40,929 nt of DNA from a virus (IMGVR_UViG_3300030107_002518:1-40929), one strand, 5' to 3'. Shown: positions 27,594 through 38,637, numbered from the stretch's first letter. Notes: generated by a model from the sequence alone, not told the origin. Program-made: numbers and translations.

Positions 27594-30500
27594 CTACGAA
27601 TCTCGATATGCCGCCCTGCGCAAATTGTTCATTTCGGCTATCTCTTCCTGCCTTTCCCAATACTTAGACTCTATTACACGTTGTTGCTCTTCACGTGTAT
27701 TAGTTCTAAGACCAATACCAAACGCAAAACTTAACCAAGTAGACAAAGTTCTTTGCTGGTATCTCTCTTCATCAGGAAATAACCTACGCAGATCAGTAAA
27801 CGTTGGCAACAACTGAGCCAAGGCATGCAACTGATAATCTTTCATATACCACACACCATCTTGCTTTGTAGCCTGAGATATCAGATCTAAAGCAGGCATC
27901 AAAAGAGGAATATTTGTGTAAGCAGAAGGTACCTGCTGATATCTGCCTTGAAAATTGTATCCCTTCCAAATATTTTTCCTCATGTACCATTCAGTAGGTG
28001 CTTTAAGAAGAGGAGTTGTTTGCGTAAGAATAGTTCCCAACGCAGTTGTTACTCTTTCTTCAAAACTCATGTTTGGATCAAACGCAAACGTAGGGTCAAT
28101 CATCTCAAACGGAGCCTTAAACGGCAAATCAGGAAGAATAAACATGTTTTCCCCCTTGTATTTGAATGGTAACTGCACAGCCTGCTGTCTGCGGAAATAA
28201 TCTGGCACGATAGGAACTTCTTCCTGCCCCATCTCCATATTTCTCTTGAATTTCATATACGCAGACATCTTTGCAGGATTCTTGCCTATCTGCTCAATCA
28301 TCAAAGGCATAGCATGTTTAGTCCACGTATAGAACGGAATAATTCTTTTAACAAACGTGCGTTCAAAGTCTGAAAGATCATCGTAATCGAAATGCCAAGT
28401 CGTAATCGCATCAAATGCTTCGTCGGCAGTCCCGCCTTTTTTAATTACATCAAACCCAAGACTGCCACGCACGTAAGTTTCAACACCCATACCCACATTT
28501 CGAGACAACTGCAAAGGCGCATTCCTTGAATTAAACGGATTCACAGTGCTCCAAGCACGACGAATCCGCCCCCCACGCCTAGGAGCACCAGTAAATTCCA
28601 CACCTATCTGACCAGCAGACGTTCCAATAATGTTGTCATCAAGCATCCCACGCACAATGTCTTTATTTTCTTGAGAGGTCTTTCTCCATATCCCTCTCGC
28701 TTTCATTGCCACTTGGATGTTCCGTGCGGTTTGAGTCGCCCCTCTTTCAACTGCTAAATCATGTTGCACCTGCCAATATGCACGTTGGAATTGACGGTAA
28801 CTTGCTAAATCGACACCATGCAAAAAGTTCATAAAAACAGAAGAGAATAAGTTGCGCATATGAAACCCAGGTTTTGCAATCATGTAACCTTTAAGCAGGT
28901 TATGGACCTTATCGTAGTGCTTAACAAACGTCGCCATTCCGCCTCTTGCTCGGAACCTAGTCACAGCAGTCATAGCATCAACCATCGCTTCAGGACCTTG
29001 AGCATTAACACCAAACGCCTTCATGCCAGAGTAGAAAACATCTTCGAGAATTTCTTCTCTGTCTTGAAAACTTTTTAGCGGGAACCAGAAGTCGTCATCA
29101 GGTTGAGCGCTTACATTACGTGCGGGAAGAGGAGAAGCGCCCTCTAAAGTGTCCAAACCTCTGATAGCCCTAATTAAATCATCGCCTAAACCTTGTGTCG
29201 CACCTGTATTGATGTCACCTAACACTGCGCTTACCTCATCAGGGGAAGCGCCAGAAAGAGCAAGACGTAAAGCCCTGTCGTTCGCGTCGATATTGGACTG
29301 GTGAATAATAGCAATAGCAGTTTCTAACTGCTCGTACATGCCTCTTAAGTCCGATGCTTCTATTTCTTCCGCTCCTTCAAGCAAATCGTCTAAAACGTTT
29401 TGAGCGGCTTGAACATCCTCTAAACGGCTCTGAACTTCGTTAAGAACATTTTCGGCCTCTTCTAATTTCTGTTTAGGCAAAGACGCATTTTCTAGGAGCG
29501 TTCGCGCCTCACTAAGGTCTTTTGCCCCTTTGGCAGAAAGACCAGAAGCGCCCAAAGAAGAAAGTAACTGTTGCTTCTGATCGTTCAACTGTGACAACGC
29601 ATCAGGGATATCCCAAAATTCAGTAAACTTTTTATCCCATGCAGACCTATCTGCCGCAGACATACCAGAAAAACGTGCATCAAGTAAATCAAGATACTCA
29701 TCTATCGCTAAATCCAAATCAAGTATTTGTCCTTTGCCGCGATCAAAATCCATCAACATGTTCAACTGATCAGGTTGACTCATTTTAGGTTTAAGCGCAT
29801 AAGGGTTAGTCAAAATAAAAGTTGACTGTATAAGATCTCTGGATTCATTTCCTGCTATAACTGCTTTAGTATGTTCGCTTTGGTTTATCCAAATGGCCGC
29901 ATTGTAGCCATCCATTGTCAAAGAATTTCTATAAGTATTCAAAAGTCTTGAAGCCATCAACTGCTCAGATAAAGGTTCTTCTAATTTCTTCAAGACAGAT
30001 GATGCAACTCGCACATTAGGTGCTTCTCGCCCTGATGCAACAAACACATCGTTAATTATCGCAGACACAGCCTCTGGAGTTAGAACTGTGGCTCTAACGC
30101 CAGAAGTAAGCATTCCGCCTCTAGCGATCGGGGAATCAGAACCAAACCTGTAAGGAAGTGGTTGAGCCATTCCTCCTCGCTTAGAGATCTCCGCAGAAAT
30201 TCTTGATACAAGATTAATGTCGGTAGAAGCGCCTGAGTTCTTCAACAGACTTTCTAAAATCAGTTCTATTTCTACATCAGAATCGTAAGTTATCTTCCCA
30301 AGGTTCATAATAACATTTTCGCCTTCAACCCGATTAGAAGGACCAGTAAACGCTTTCAATAAAGGAGACAGTTCCCATGTTGCTCTTTGAGCAAAATCGT
30401 TTAATTGAGCGGCAGGCCCACTATCAGAACTTAATCGTGCAACTTTTCCAGCAACTAATTGTTTAATTTGAACATCAGGCAACGACCTTAAAGATTTCAA

Positions 30501-33500
30501 TCCTTCTGGCAAATTTGAAGTCACTCCTCGTTCGCCTAAAATTGAAGCCAAAATAGTCATTTTGTCTCTCCAAGCAAGCGATTGCCCGTTAGGAGAAAGA
30601 GGGAAATAACCTAAAGTATCAAAAGTTTCAATAGCGTTAATTAATTGAAGAGCGTTAGTAACATTCTCTGTCCCTTTTTCACTAAGCCTACCTGTAGCAA
30701 AAGCATTAAAATAGTCTTTTAACAAATCAGGATCAGAGTTGTAAACTCTTTCCGCAACATCCCAAATCTGGTCGGTACTGCCGCCAGCGGTGCGACCAGT
30801 ATATTGTGAATCAATACCAGACCTTTCCCTTACAGCCCTGTTTACATCAGCAATTATGCCCCTAAGAAACTCATTAACTTCTTCTGTTTCCTCTATGCTG
30901 TCAAAATCTAAACGACCAGTTCGTATGAGTTCCTCTACCCATTCCTGCCCTCTGTAAACTGGCATGTCATAAACTTTTACATTTCTAGCACCTTCAGGCA
31001 ACGACAATAAAATGTTATAGTCGTAATTCATGTTAGACGTGAAACCCTGTATACGGTTCGCCAAGTTCGCATTCATACCCAAATTAGCGTCAAGCCATTC
31101 CAAATTGCTAGCGCCAACAACCTGACTCTGCACAATAGGACCTGCAAACTCTGACCTATGTATCAACTCTAAAATTTCTCCCGCTAACTCAGGAGAAGGA
31201 TCTCCTTCAGGAGTAAATTCGCCATTGCGGACAATTCTTTCAGCAACATCTTGAGCAGTGCCTATAGTAACCAACTCTTCAATAAGCAAATCTGGGCCTT
31301 CACGAAATTCTTTACTAAAATAATTAGACAAAGTTCTTGTACGATCATCAAGCCAACGAGCAAACATCTCCACATCTGCTTCATCTAATTCAGGCACCTG
31401 TCGGCGAACCCAATTTTTCCAACCACCATTCCTTAAACGCAAATCAAGTAGTTGATCTAACTGATTACTCATTTCACCAGTAAACCCAGCAGGACCTTGC
31501 TCCAAACCTTGCTCCAAAAGCAAATTGTCCTGAACATGCCCGATTGAATTTTCGTAAGAATCGTCAAAGAACGTTTTAGGTCCTAAAAGTTCCTGAACCT
31601 CTTCGTAAGCGAAATTAGGATCATTAGTTTTAGGCGCACCCCTTCCTCCATAAAAGAAAGAAGCACCATTATCTAAACGAACCAAATCACCAGTTACGGA
31701 GTTAATACCAAAATTAACTCCGTCTGGGCCTCCATAGCCCATAACGTCATAGTTGCCTAACAAAACATCTGCCATAAACATGTCTTGTCGCAACTCACGC
31801 AAAGGAACATGAATAGCAGAATCCACTAACGAAGCGTCAGTAATTCTTACAATGTCATAACCTAATATTTCACCATTACTGTTAGTTATTGTCCTTCTGT
31901 ACTGTGTAGAAACATCATAAGGTTCAGCAGGTAAAACAGTTTTTTCGTCTGAAACTTTCCACCAACCATCTAAATCTCCATAACCTTCCACAAGCCCGTA
32001 AGAGGAAGAAGGAGCACCGTTCCCATTTGACAATTCGCTATATAAACGATCAGCAAGAACTTCAGAACTGACACGATGCTCGGCAGAATCCATAGCATTT
32101 GTCGGCACAGCAGACTGAACCCCTTGCTCACCTGTATATCTCTTCAAATATTTTACTTTGCCATTATGCTCAACTTTAATAACAAGATTTGAAGAACGAA
32201 TTATCTCTACATCATCTACATCTTCCCGAATGCCAAGGTCGTCTAAAATGTTGGTGTACCTTAAATCTTCATGATCGCTAAGCCCAACAATTCTTCCATT
32301 TTCAAAAATTTCAACAACAGAAATAGGATCAATAGGAGCAGGCAGGGTACTGACATGCAACTGAGGATTAGTTAACTCCCGAAGCCTCATCCAATAAGCC
32401 AAATCCTCTATAGTTACATTATCAAAAACCGCACCCTCATTTGAATGCGCTGTCGTGACAGGACTACTAGTCAAAATAGGATTATTCAACTCTTGCGCTA
32501 ATACAGATTTCTGTCTTAAAGTGGTGAAAGCAGATTCGATTAGAGAATCCAAATCTGCTCCGTCGGCGATACCGAAACGAACATTCAAGCCACCAAACGA
32601 ATCATAAAACAAATGAACCGCATCAGCAAACTCTTCATCTTCCCGCATCAAATCGTTCCAAGCAGTTTCTCTGTCAAAAAAAGTTTTAGCAGAACGATCC
32701 GAAGGAGCGATTCTGCCCAGTCTCTCTTCCAACTTTCGCGCAACAGTTTGTTTCGCTTCAGAAATATTCTCTTTAGTAGGAGATTTACCGCCTACAAATC
32801 CTTCAAGTTTAAGATCTGAAAAGAGTTCTTCAGCCTGCCTGACTATCCCATAACTAGTTTCTATCTGCTGGTTAAGTAACTTTACGGTATTAGAAACATT
32901 ATTCGCAGGATTAGAAATCCCGACTTCCCCTTTGAAACCTTGCATAATCTCGTCTTGCAAAGCAAGCCAAGGGCCTTGCGGAGAACTATCAATATCTGCA
33001 ACCAACTCAGTTAATTGTTGCATCCAATACTGATTTTGCACAATATCGTCTTCGCTTATACCCTCAACAGTTTCTCGCAAATATTTAGCGAAATCGGGTT
33101 CAATCGTGGGGTCCCATTTTGAAGAAAGAGTAACAAACCGATCAAAAGTTTCTTGCCCGCCAAACAAACTAAATAATTTATTTTCCAGAACAATCAACTG
33201 AGCAGAAGTTTGCTTCAAAGTTCTTAAATGCAATTTAAGTAAGGGTTGACTACCGCTAAGTAATTTTTCTTTCTGATCAACAAGTCTGCGCATTTCTTCT
33301 GCTACAGCCAAGAATCTTTCAGAACCAGTTGCATCAGGTCCGAAAGCAACTATTTTTTCCTCGATTTCTGCAAGAGCCACACGCATTGCTTCCGCTATTT
33401 CTTCTTCTTCAAGAGCCTTTTCAGCGGCAGAATTATAGTTTCCAAGAGCGCGGTCATACTCACCCTGAGCCTGATCCGCTAGTTTTTTTGCATTTCTAAC

Positions 33501-36059
33501 GTGAGACTGTTGTTCCGCGAGTTCTTCCCCTAGTTGCCTGACAGCATCATCTAAAATAGATTCGTAATTAGCCGCTTGAGTGACAAGATTATGCTCTGCC
33601 TTTCGAATGCTAGAAACAGCATTAGCAACGTCACCACTAGGTATATGAACAAAAGAAGTAGTTACATCAACAAAAATTCCTTCTTTTATCAAAAGAGATT
33701 CTGCGTAAACTTCCCCGACCCGCTTAGAAATAGAATTGATATAAACTTCAATCACTTTGTCAAAGTCATCATCAAACAAAGCATAATTAATTCCCTGATT
33801 CTCCATAATGTCAGCGATCTGTTCTTCAATCGCTTTACCATTAGCATCAGAAGGGTCAAGAAGTTCTACCCCTAAAAAAGTATTTTGTTTACCAGACGCT
33901 TCAACAAGTTCAACAGCCTCCTGACGACTTAAGTCAGCATTTTTAGCCATTTCAGCATCTACTGCCTTATCAAAATCGCTTTTACCAACGTAAGAACGTT
34001 GTTGCTCAAAACCAGAAGGCTTATATTTTCCTCTTGTACCTATTTGCCTGCCTGATATAAGGCCAACATTTTTCTTTTGTAAATACCTTTGCGCCTGCTC
34101 GCTTAGAACACGAGGCAAGTAATTATCAACTCTTCCTAAAAAATTCCTATGAGCAATACTGTTAGCAGTAGTCCTCAAATCTTCCATAAATTTTTGAGCC
34201 TGATCGTATGCGGTTACAGTTTCTACTGTTCCGTCAGGATCAATTACATCATAAGTGATTGACTTTAATTTTGTAATGGCTTCTTCGTTACCTCTTAACG
34301 CAGAAGCCAGATCTTTAGCGTCAACACCAGATATAACGGTTTGCCTTCTAAATTCTTTCAACAAACGAGACATTTCATAACCTGCCCGTCTAGCCGCCGC
34401 ATCGCCACGAGCAGAAACATGCAGAACAGATTTATAAGCATGAACGCCTACAGCGTCCCCCTCTCTGATCGCTTGACGTAATAATTGGCGAACTTCAGTT
34501 TTTCGACCACCTCTGCGCATCCAACCAATCAAACCGCCTTCAGCGGTTCCTTTCACAGGAGTTGCGGCTTCACCAGCGGCGTGAGCCAAAACTCTTGCCA
34601 AAGGACCGTTCTTAACATACTTCCTTCCAAAGAAAATACTACGAGTCGCCTGCGGAACAGCACGCAACCAAGTTCCTACAACAGGATTCTTTACAGAACC
34701 AAGAACCTTAAACCCAATAGGTTCTTGTAAATTATGTTTGAAAATCTTTTGCCCAAGATTCCCTGAAAAAGGAAGTTTTATACCCAAAGCCAAATGGGCA
34801 TTTTGCGCTTCCAACTCAGAGAACCAAACTTTACTTCTTATCTCAGGTTTAGGCTTACCAAAAAAATTAGGTTTAGGTTTCCCTTTGCGTAATACCTGCC
34901 CAGCAACTTTCAAATTGCTATCTAATCCAAGTTTAGCGATCCAACCAGCGGCTTCTCTTATCTGATCATCAGTTATTCCTGTAACGCCTCGTTGATCTAT
35001 ACCTATCTGAAGTAAAGAGCGAACACCCCCTGTGGCTTCTTCACCAAGATCAAGAATAATATCATCAGCAAAATTACGGAGTTTAGATTCCCCCAATAAT
35101 TCATTTACATTAATTTTAACTGCACCATCATCCATGTGAGTAACAATATTGCTTGATGTCCCACCCGCAATATTATCAGTAACTCGTTTAATTGTTGATT
35201 CTGGAATTGCCGCTAAACCATCAGTTAATTTACGTACAGCCTCATCACCAAGTTGAGGTGCTTGTTTCCTGACAGCATCAGCGGCCTCTCTAACACCCCA
35301 CCTAGTTGCTTGCGCCGCAATCGTCCTGCCGCCTCCAGCGGCCAACCTAGAAGCCAAAATACCAGCCTTACCTATAAGAAAAGTCATATAAGTTAAAGGG
35401 TCGAAAAGAACGTCACCTGCGAACCCGACTGTACGCGCCCACTTAAGATTTTTATCTTCTTGCCAAATGTCAGCCTCATGAAGCAACTCACCAAATGTAT
35501 AAACGCCGCTACCAGAAAAAATATTTAACTTCCCAAGAGCATCTCTGATTCCGAATCCTTTTTCAAAATCAACTTGAGGCTTATCCATAAAAGGACTTAC
35601 TTTATGAACATTTTCTAAATAAAGCCTTGTGGCAGTTGTGGCAACAGTCAAAGGGTATTGAATTAATTTGAACAAAAACCCAGTCGGGCCTTCAGTGGCC
35701 ACTTTACCAATATTAACTAACGCTTTTTTCCAAACAGGAAGGTTATCGTAAGCCCTGTCTTGGTACACCTCGCTCATCCATTTAGTAAAAGTAGGATCTG
35801 GCGCAACAGGCATATCGTCACGAAAGCCCCAAGGTTGACTCCTTTCAAAATAAGGCTTATCTCTAGAAAAGGCTGTATCCGTTCCATAAACTTCAGGATC
35901 TAAATACTTGATACCTAAAGATTCAAGCATCGTATTTTTAGGGGTGGCGTATTTAGGAAAAGAAGGAGGAGTTGGTGTACGCGCCTGTGCTTGTCTTCTA
36001 GTTAAGGTTTCAGAAGCAAACCTTCTGAAATCTTCTTCAAGATTATTTGGTTTTACCAT
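27594..36059 (-). CDS. Giant internal virion protein (2821 residues) with kinase-like signature
   Basis: One uninterrupted 8.5 kb gene, a fifth of the genome. The N-terminal ~650 residues are helical (ADIWQEDKNLKWARTVGF; FLGRVDNYLPRVLSEQAQRY). Coiled coils fill ~850-1000 and ~2100-2250. Residues ~1290-1480 carry a HipA/PI-kinase-like pattern: YLKRY (K1306), E1327/E1333, ADVLLGNYDVMG (D1438), N1449 and RLDNG (D1463). The C-terminal part (~2400-2821) has AKPGFHMRNLFSSVFMNFL and DLSDFERTFVKRIIPFYTWT, seen in large polyvalent phage proteins. By size and place it is probably ejected into the host with the DNA, as T7 gp16 or N4 virion polymerase are; no polymerase motif is seen. There is no clear ribosome site, so translation is probably coupled to the preceding gene. 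Confidence 0.8.
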   Translation of the reverse strand: MVKPNNLEEDFRRFASETLTRRQAQARTPTPPSFPKYATPKNTMLESLGIKYLDPEVYGTDTAFSRDKPYFERSQPWGFRDDMPVAPDPTFTKWMSEVYQDRAYDNLPVWKKALVNIGKVATEGPTGFLFKLIQYPLTVATTATRLYLENVHKVSPFMDKPQVDFEKGFGIRDALGKLNIFSGSGVYTFGELLHEADIWQEDKNLKWARTVGFAGDVLFDPLTYMTFLIGKAGILASRLAAGGGRTIAAQATRWGVREAADAVRKQAPQLGDEAVRKLTDGLAAIPESTIKRVTDNIAGGTSSNIVTHMDDGAVKINVNELLGESKLRNFADDIILDLGEEATGGVRSLLQIGIDQRGVTGITDDQIREAAGWIAKLGLDSNLKVAGQVLRKGKPKPNFFGKPKPEIRSKVWFSELEAQNAHLALGIKLPFSGNLGQKIFKHNLQEPIGFKVLGSVKNPVVGTWLRAVPQATRSIFFGRKYVKNGPLARVLAHAAGEAATPVKGTAEGGLIGWMRRGGRKTEVRQLLRQAIREGDAVGVHAYKSVLHVSARGDAAARRAGYEMSRLLKEFRRQTVISGVDAKDLASALRGNEEAITKLKSITYDVIDPDGTVETVTAYDQAQKFMEDLRTTANSIAHRNFLGRVDNYLPRVLSEQAQRYLQKKNVGLISGRQIGTRGKYKPSGFEQQRSYVGKSDFDKAVDAEMAKNADLSRQEAVELVEASGKQNTFLGVELLDPSDANGKAIEEQIADIMENQGINYALFDDDFDKVIEVYINSISKRVGEVYAESLLIKEGIFVDVTTSFVHIPSGDVANAVSSIRKAEHNLVTQAANYESILDDAVRQLGEELAEQQSHVRNAKKLADQAQGEYDRALGNYNSAAEKALEEEEIAEAMRVALAEIEEKIVAFGPDATGSERFLAVAEEMRRLVDQKEKLLSGSQPLLKLHLRTLKQTSAQLIVLENKLFSLFGGQETFDRFVTLSSKWDPTIEPDFAKYLRETVEGISEDDIVQNQYWMQQLTELVADIDSSPQGPWLALQDEIMQGFKGEVGISNPANNVSNTVKLLNQQIETSYGIVRQAEELFSDLKLEGFVGGKSPTKENISEAKQTVARKLEERLGRIAPSDRSAKTFFDRETAWNDLMREDEEFADAVHLFYDSFGGLNVRFGIADGADLDSLIESAFTTLRQKSVLAQELNNPILTSSPVTTAHSNEGAVFDNVTIEDLAYWMRLRELTNPQLHVSTLPAPIDPISVVEIFENGRIVGLSDHEDLRYTNILDDLGIREDVDDVEIIRSSNLVIKVEHNGKVKYLKRYTGEQGVQSAVPTNAMDSAEHRVSSEVLADRLYSELSNGNGAPSSSYGLVEGYGDLDGWWKVSDEKTVLPAEPYDVSTQYRRTITNSNGEILGYDIVRITDASLVDSAIHVPLRELRQDMFMADVLLGNYDVMGYGGPDGVNFGINSVTGDLVRLDNGASFFYGGRGAPKTNDPNFAYEEVQELLGPKTFFDDSYENSIGHVQDNLLLEQGLEQGPAGFTGEMSNQLDQLLDLRLRNGGWKNWVRRQVPELDEADVEMFARWLDDRTRTLSNYFSKEFREGPDLLIEELVTIGTAQDVAERIVRNGEFTPEGDPSPELAGEILELIHRSEFAGPIVQSQVVGASNLEWLDANLGMNANLANRIQGFTSNMNYDYNILLSLPEGARNVKVYDMPVYRGQEWVEELIRTGRLDFDSIEETEEVNEFLRGIIADVNRAVRERSGIDSQYTGRTAGGSTDQIWDVAERVYNSDPDLLKDYFNAFATGRLSEKGTENVTNALQLINAIETFDTLGYFPLSPNGQSLAWRDKMTILASILGERGVTSNLPEGLKSLRSLPDVQIKQLVAGKVARLSSDSGPAAQLNDFAQRATWELSPLLKAFTGPSNRVEGENVIMNLGKITYDSDVEIELILESLLKNSGASTDINLVSRISAEISKRGGMAQPLPYRFGSDSPIARGGMLTSGVRATVLTPEAVSAIINDVFVASGREAPNVRVASSVLKKLEEPLSEQLMASRLLNTYRNSLTMDGYNAAIWINQSEHTKAVIAGNESRDLIQSTFILTNPYALKPKMSQPDQLNMLMDFDRGKGQILDLDLAIDEYLDLLDARFSGMSAADRSAWDKKFTEFWDIPDALSQLNDQKQQLLSSLGASGLSAKGAKDLSEARTLLENASLPKQKLEEAENVLNEVQSRLEDVQAAQNVLDDLLEGAEEIEASDLRGMYEQLETAIAIIHQSNIDANDRALRLALSGASPDEVSAVLGDINTGATQGLGDDLIRAIRGLDTLEGASPLPARNVSAQPDDDFWFPLKSFQDREEILEDVFYSGMKAFGVNAQGPEAMVDAMTAVTRFRARGGMATFVKHYDKVHNLLKGYMIAKPGFHMRNLFSSVFMNFLHGVDLASYRQFQRAYWQVQHDLAVERGATQTARNIQVAMKARGIWRKTSQENKDIVRGMLDDNIIGTSAGQIGVEFTGAPRRGGRIRRAWSTVNPFNSRNAPLQLSRNVGMGVETYVRGSLGFDVIKKGGTADEAFDAITTWHFDYDDLSDFERTFVKRIIPFYTWTKHAMPLMIEQIGKNPAKMSAYMKFKRNMEMGQEEVPIVPDYFRRQQAVQLPFKYKGENMFILPDLPFKAPFEMIDPTFAFDPNMSFEERVTTALGTILTQTTPLLKAPTEWYMRKNIWKGYNFQGRYQQVPSAYTNIPLLMPALDLISQATKQDGVWYMKDYQLHALAQLLPTFTDLRRLFPDEERYQQRTLSTWLSFAFGIGLRTNTREEQQRVIESKYWERQEEIAEMNNLRRAAYRDS

Positions 36060-36065
36060 GATTTT

Positions 36066-38201
36066 TTAACGATCAAATTGTTTAGGTGAAGCGTTTGTTT
36101 GAGTAGGGAAAAAAGTAGTTGTTGTAGGGGTTAAGCCTAAATTATAGTTTTGAAACGGATCGTAATCATATGGATTTACTGCTCCTCTAGGTGCAGTAAA
36201 TGGATTTATCGGTGTATTCGCTATGTCCTCAGCCTTAATGTTCTCGTGAATCTCTGCCCTGATTGCCCACATATTCCGAAGATCCGCTCGCGCATTTCTA
36301 TTTCTTTGATCAGTTGAAGCGCTTGTTCCTGTTATGGGGTAAGTTTTATCCAACCATTCATCCTTATCCTCTTCAGACATTTGCCAATGCTGTAAAGCAT
36401 GAGCACGTAACGACGGATCAGCATCAGGGAATGCTACATCGAACTGTGCTGAAGGAGAAGTATCTTGACCTCGTGCTTCTAACTCCGCTTCGTATTCAAG
36501 CGCGGCCATTTCATTTTGATGCGCAATCTCTGCTTGTTCTAATAGCCACTCGCGTTCATCAGCAGTGTTATGTCCAGCCATCCAAGCATCAACCATGCCA
36601 GAACTAATTAAAGCCTCTGCCTGCTCAAGTGACAAATCCTGCCCATAAAGTTGATCAGCGCTAGAAACAAGACCACTAATTGCCTTGTCTAATTGTTCCT
36701 GCTGTGCGGCAGTTCTTCTATCTTCTGTCGCACGGGCGGCCGCGCGACTAGCCGCCGCTTGAGCCGCTTGGAAATCACGTTGCTTCTGAGCCTCAGCGGC
36801 TTGGAAGCCTTGACTCTGAAGTATTTCGCCCTGACGTATCGCAACATCCTCAAGACGTTGCGCTTCACCTAAGGTAGCGCCAGTGCGTTGACTTGCAATG
36901 TTCATCAAAGCGTTAGCCATAGCCTGATCACGCTCTATACCGAATTGCTCCTGACGCATAGCCTCTTGCAACACTTGCTGTTGTTCTTGCATATTCAACT
37001 CTGCAAGACCTGCCGCAAGTTGTTGTTGCAACTGGTTCTCTAATCTGAATTTCTCATCGCCTACAGCCATCTTCGCTTCAGCCGCCAGCATTGCAGGTGC
37101 GGCCAAACGTTGAGCCGCACCCTGATTCGCTACCTGAGCCAACCTGTCCATACCAGCAGTAGTAGACAAAGCCTGCGATCCTGTTAACCCACCCGTCAAA
37201 GCGGCAACTTCTTCAAATTCTGAAGTTACTTGCGGACCTAATCCTTCACGAGCCGCTTGGATACGAGCCGCTTGATCTGCGGTCATTTGACCCGCACGTT
37301 GAGCGGCCTGATCAGCCACCTGCTGTTGAATGTCTTGACGATATTGTTCCTGCACGGCAAGGTCGCCTTCTAAGCCAGTTTGTATATCACCTATTTGACC
37401 TTCACGACGCAACGCCGCTTCTTGCAAAGCGACAAGTTGCTGAGAGTTCAAATCCTGTAAAGACAATCTTCCTTGTTCGATTAAATCTTGTATCTGTGCT
37501 GTAAAATCTGTTGTTTGTAAGTTGCCAAATTCGTCTCTTACAGTTCCTTCTAAAACATCAAATTCTCTATTAATGTTTGCTGTTTGATCAGTAGGAGCGA
37601 CAAAACCTTGAACTCCTGTAGCCATTTGGCCACCACCACCACCACCACCGCCGCCAGTTACTGTAGGAACAGTTGTAGTTGGCAATGGACCTTTTATCGG
37701 CATCATTTCTGGAAGTTGTTGTTGTATAGCAGTTTGCAAATCACCACCACTAGTAAAAGCAGAAGTTGATGCACCTGAATTTGTTTGGCCATTTAATAAC
37801 GGGCCTTCAGAGTTGTACCTCATTTGCACCCGATCAGCAGGATTCGTTGGACCCGATGGAGCGTAATTCATTTTTGCTTGATCGGCAGGGTTCATAGGAG
37901 CAGGAACCCCTGCAACAGCGGTACCGCTTCCCATATTCGCATGCTTTTGATCATAAGCCATAGAGTTGTAAAGTTGACCTTGAGGAATCTGTCCTGTAAT
38001 ACTACTTAACGCTTCTCTAATAGCAGGATTAACTTGCCCTGCATTACCTTTCTGCATAGCAAGCACAAGATCGGCATAATTCAAATTATCAATAGTGTTT
38101 TTATTTCTCCGACCTAAAGCCATTTCAGACATGTAGTCAGGGTAAGGAACACTTCCACTACCTGTGTTTGTATTGCCAGAAAGAGGCGCTCCGTTTGCCA
38201 T
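36066..38201 (-). CDS. Gln/Ala-rich coiled-coil internal virion protein
   Basis: 711 residues. The N-terminal ~210 residues are disordered and Gly/Pro/Asn-rich, including a run of nine Gly. The middle (~230-530) is a long Gln/Ala-rich helix bundle (QQQVADQAAQRAGQMTADQA, QLQQQLAAGLAELNMQEQQQ). The C-terminus is acidic and then Pro/Thr-rich. This composition is typical of ejected core proteins that form a channel through the cell wall in podoviruses. It sits between the 137-residue and 2821-residue proteins as in T7 gp14-gp15-gp16. The start overlaps the preceding stop in TAATG. Confidence 0.72.
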   Translation of the reverse strand: MANGAPLSGNTNTGSGSVPYPDYMSEMALGRRNKNTIDNLNYADLVLAMQKGNAGQVNPAIREALSSITGQIPQGQLYNSMAYDQKHANMGSGTAVAGVPAPMNPADQAKMNYAPSGPTNPADRVQMRYNSEGPLLNGQTNSGASTSAFTSGGDLQTAIQQQLPEMMPIKGPLPTTTVPTVTGGGGGGGGGQMATGVQGFVAPTDQTANINREFDVLEGTVRDEFGNLQTTDFTAQIQDLIEQGRLSLQDLNSQQLVALQEAALRREGQIGDIQTGLEGDLAVQEQYRQDIQQQVADQAAQRAGQMTADQAARIQAAREGLGPQVTSEFEEVAALTGGLTGSQALSTTAGMDRLAQVANQGAAQRLAAPAMLAAEAKMAVGDEKFRLENQLQQQLAAGLAELNMQEQQQVLQEAMRQEQFGIERDQAMANALMNIASQRTGATLGEAQRLEDVAIRQGEILQSQGFQAAEAQKQRDFQAAQAAASRAAARATEDRRTAAQQEQLDKAISGLVSSADQLYGQDLSLEQAEALISSGMVDAWMAGHNTADEREWLLEQAEIAHQNEMAALEYEAELEARGQDTSPSAQFDVAFPDADPSLRAHALQHWQMSEEDKDEWLDKTYPITGTSASTDQRNRNARADLRNMWAIRAEIHENIKAEDIANTPINPFTAPRGAVNPYDYDPFQNYNLGLTPTTTTFFPTQTNASPKQFDR
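37630..37655 (-). repeat. Trinucleotide microsatellite coding a Gly run
   Basis: A near-perfect CCA/CCG repeat on the + strand encodes nine Gly in the 711-residue protein. Slippage in steps of three would change linker length without breaking the frame. Confidence 0.7.
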
Positions 38202-38614
38202 TAAATAACTCCTTCTAGCGTCTGCGCTATACCAAACCTGCGTAAAGCATTAGCGATCTGATCAGACATAGTGCCTGTATAGAATTGTTCCTCAATTTGT
38301 TGACGCTGACGATCTAACTGCCGCCCCGCCTCTTCCGATTGTTGCGCCAAACCAAATCTTGCCAATTCAGCCTGAGCCGCACCTCGTTCAATACCACGAC
38401 GATACAAACCACTATCGACCATCCCCCGACGATTAAAAGTTCCGCCCAAAGCCCGCGAAGCATCCTGCACCTTCTTCTCTAATTGGAATTTATTGAAAAC
38501 ATTTTGACGTTCAAGACCTTCACGAGCACGCTGAATATCATCAAACCCGTATCCATAATCTGTTACCCTGCGACCTATATTGGCGGCCTGTGCTGAATAA
38601 TCTCCGTAAGCCAT
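38201..38614 (-). CDS. Small internal virion/assembly protein
   Basis: 137 residues, helical. It has DIQRAREGLERQNVFNKFQL, GGTFNRRGMVDSGLYRRGIE and AELARFGLAQQSEEAGRQLD, a pattern (FN.RGM.DSG..R) common in short podoviral proteins encoded just before the large ejection proteins. It ends in a TAATG overlap with the 711-residue gene. A T7 gp14-like role is inferred from order and composition. Confidence 0.65.
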   Translation of the reverse strand: MAYGDYSAQAANIGRRVTDYGYGFDDIQRAREGLERQNVFNKFQLEKKVQDASRALGGTFNRRGMVDSGLYRRGIERGAAQAELARFGLAQQSEEAGRQLDRQRQQIEEQFYTGTMSDQIANALRRFGIAQTLEGVI

Positions 38615-38637
38615 ATTTTTCCTTAAATACTTATCAT

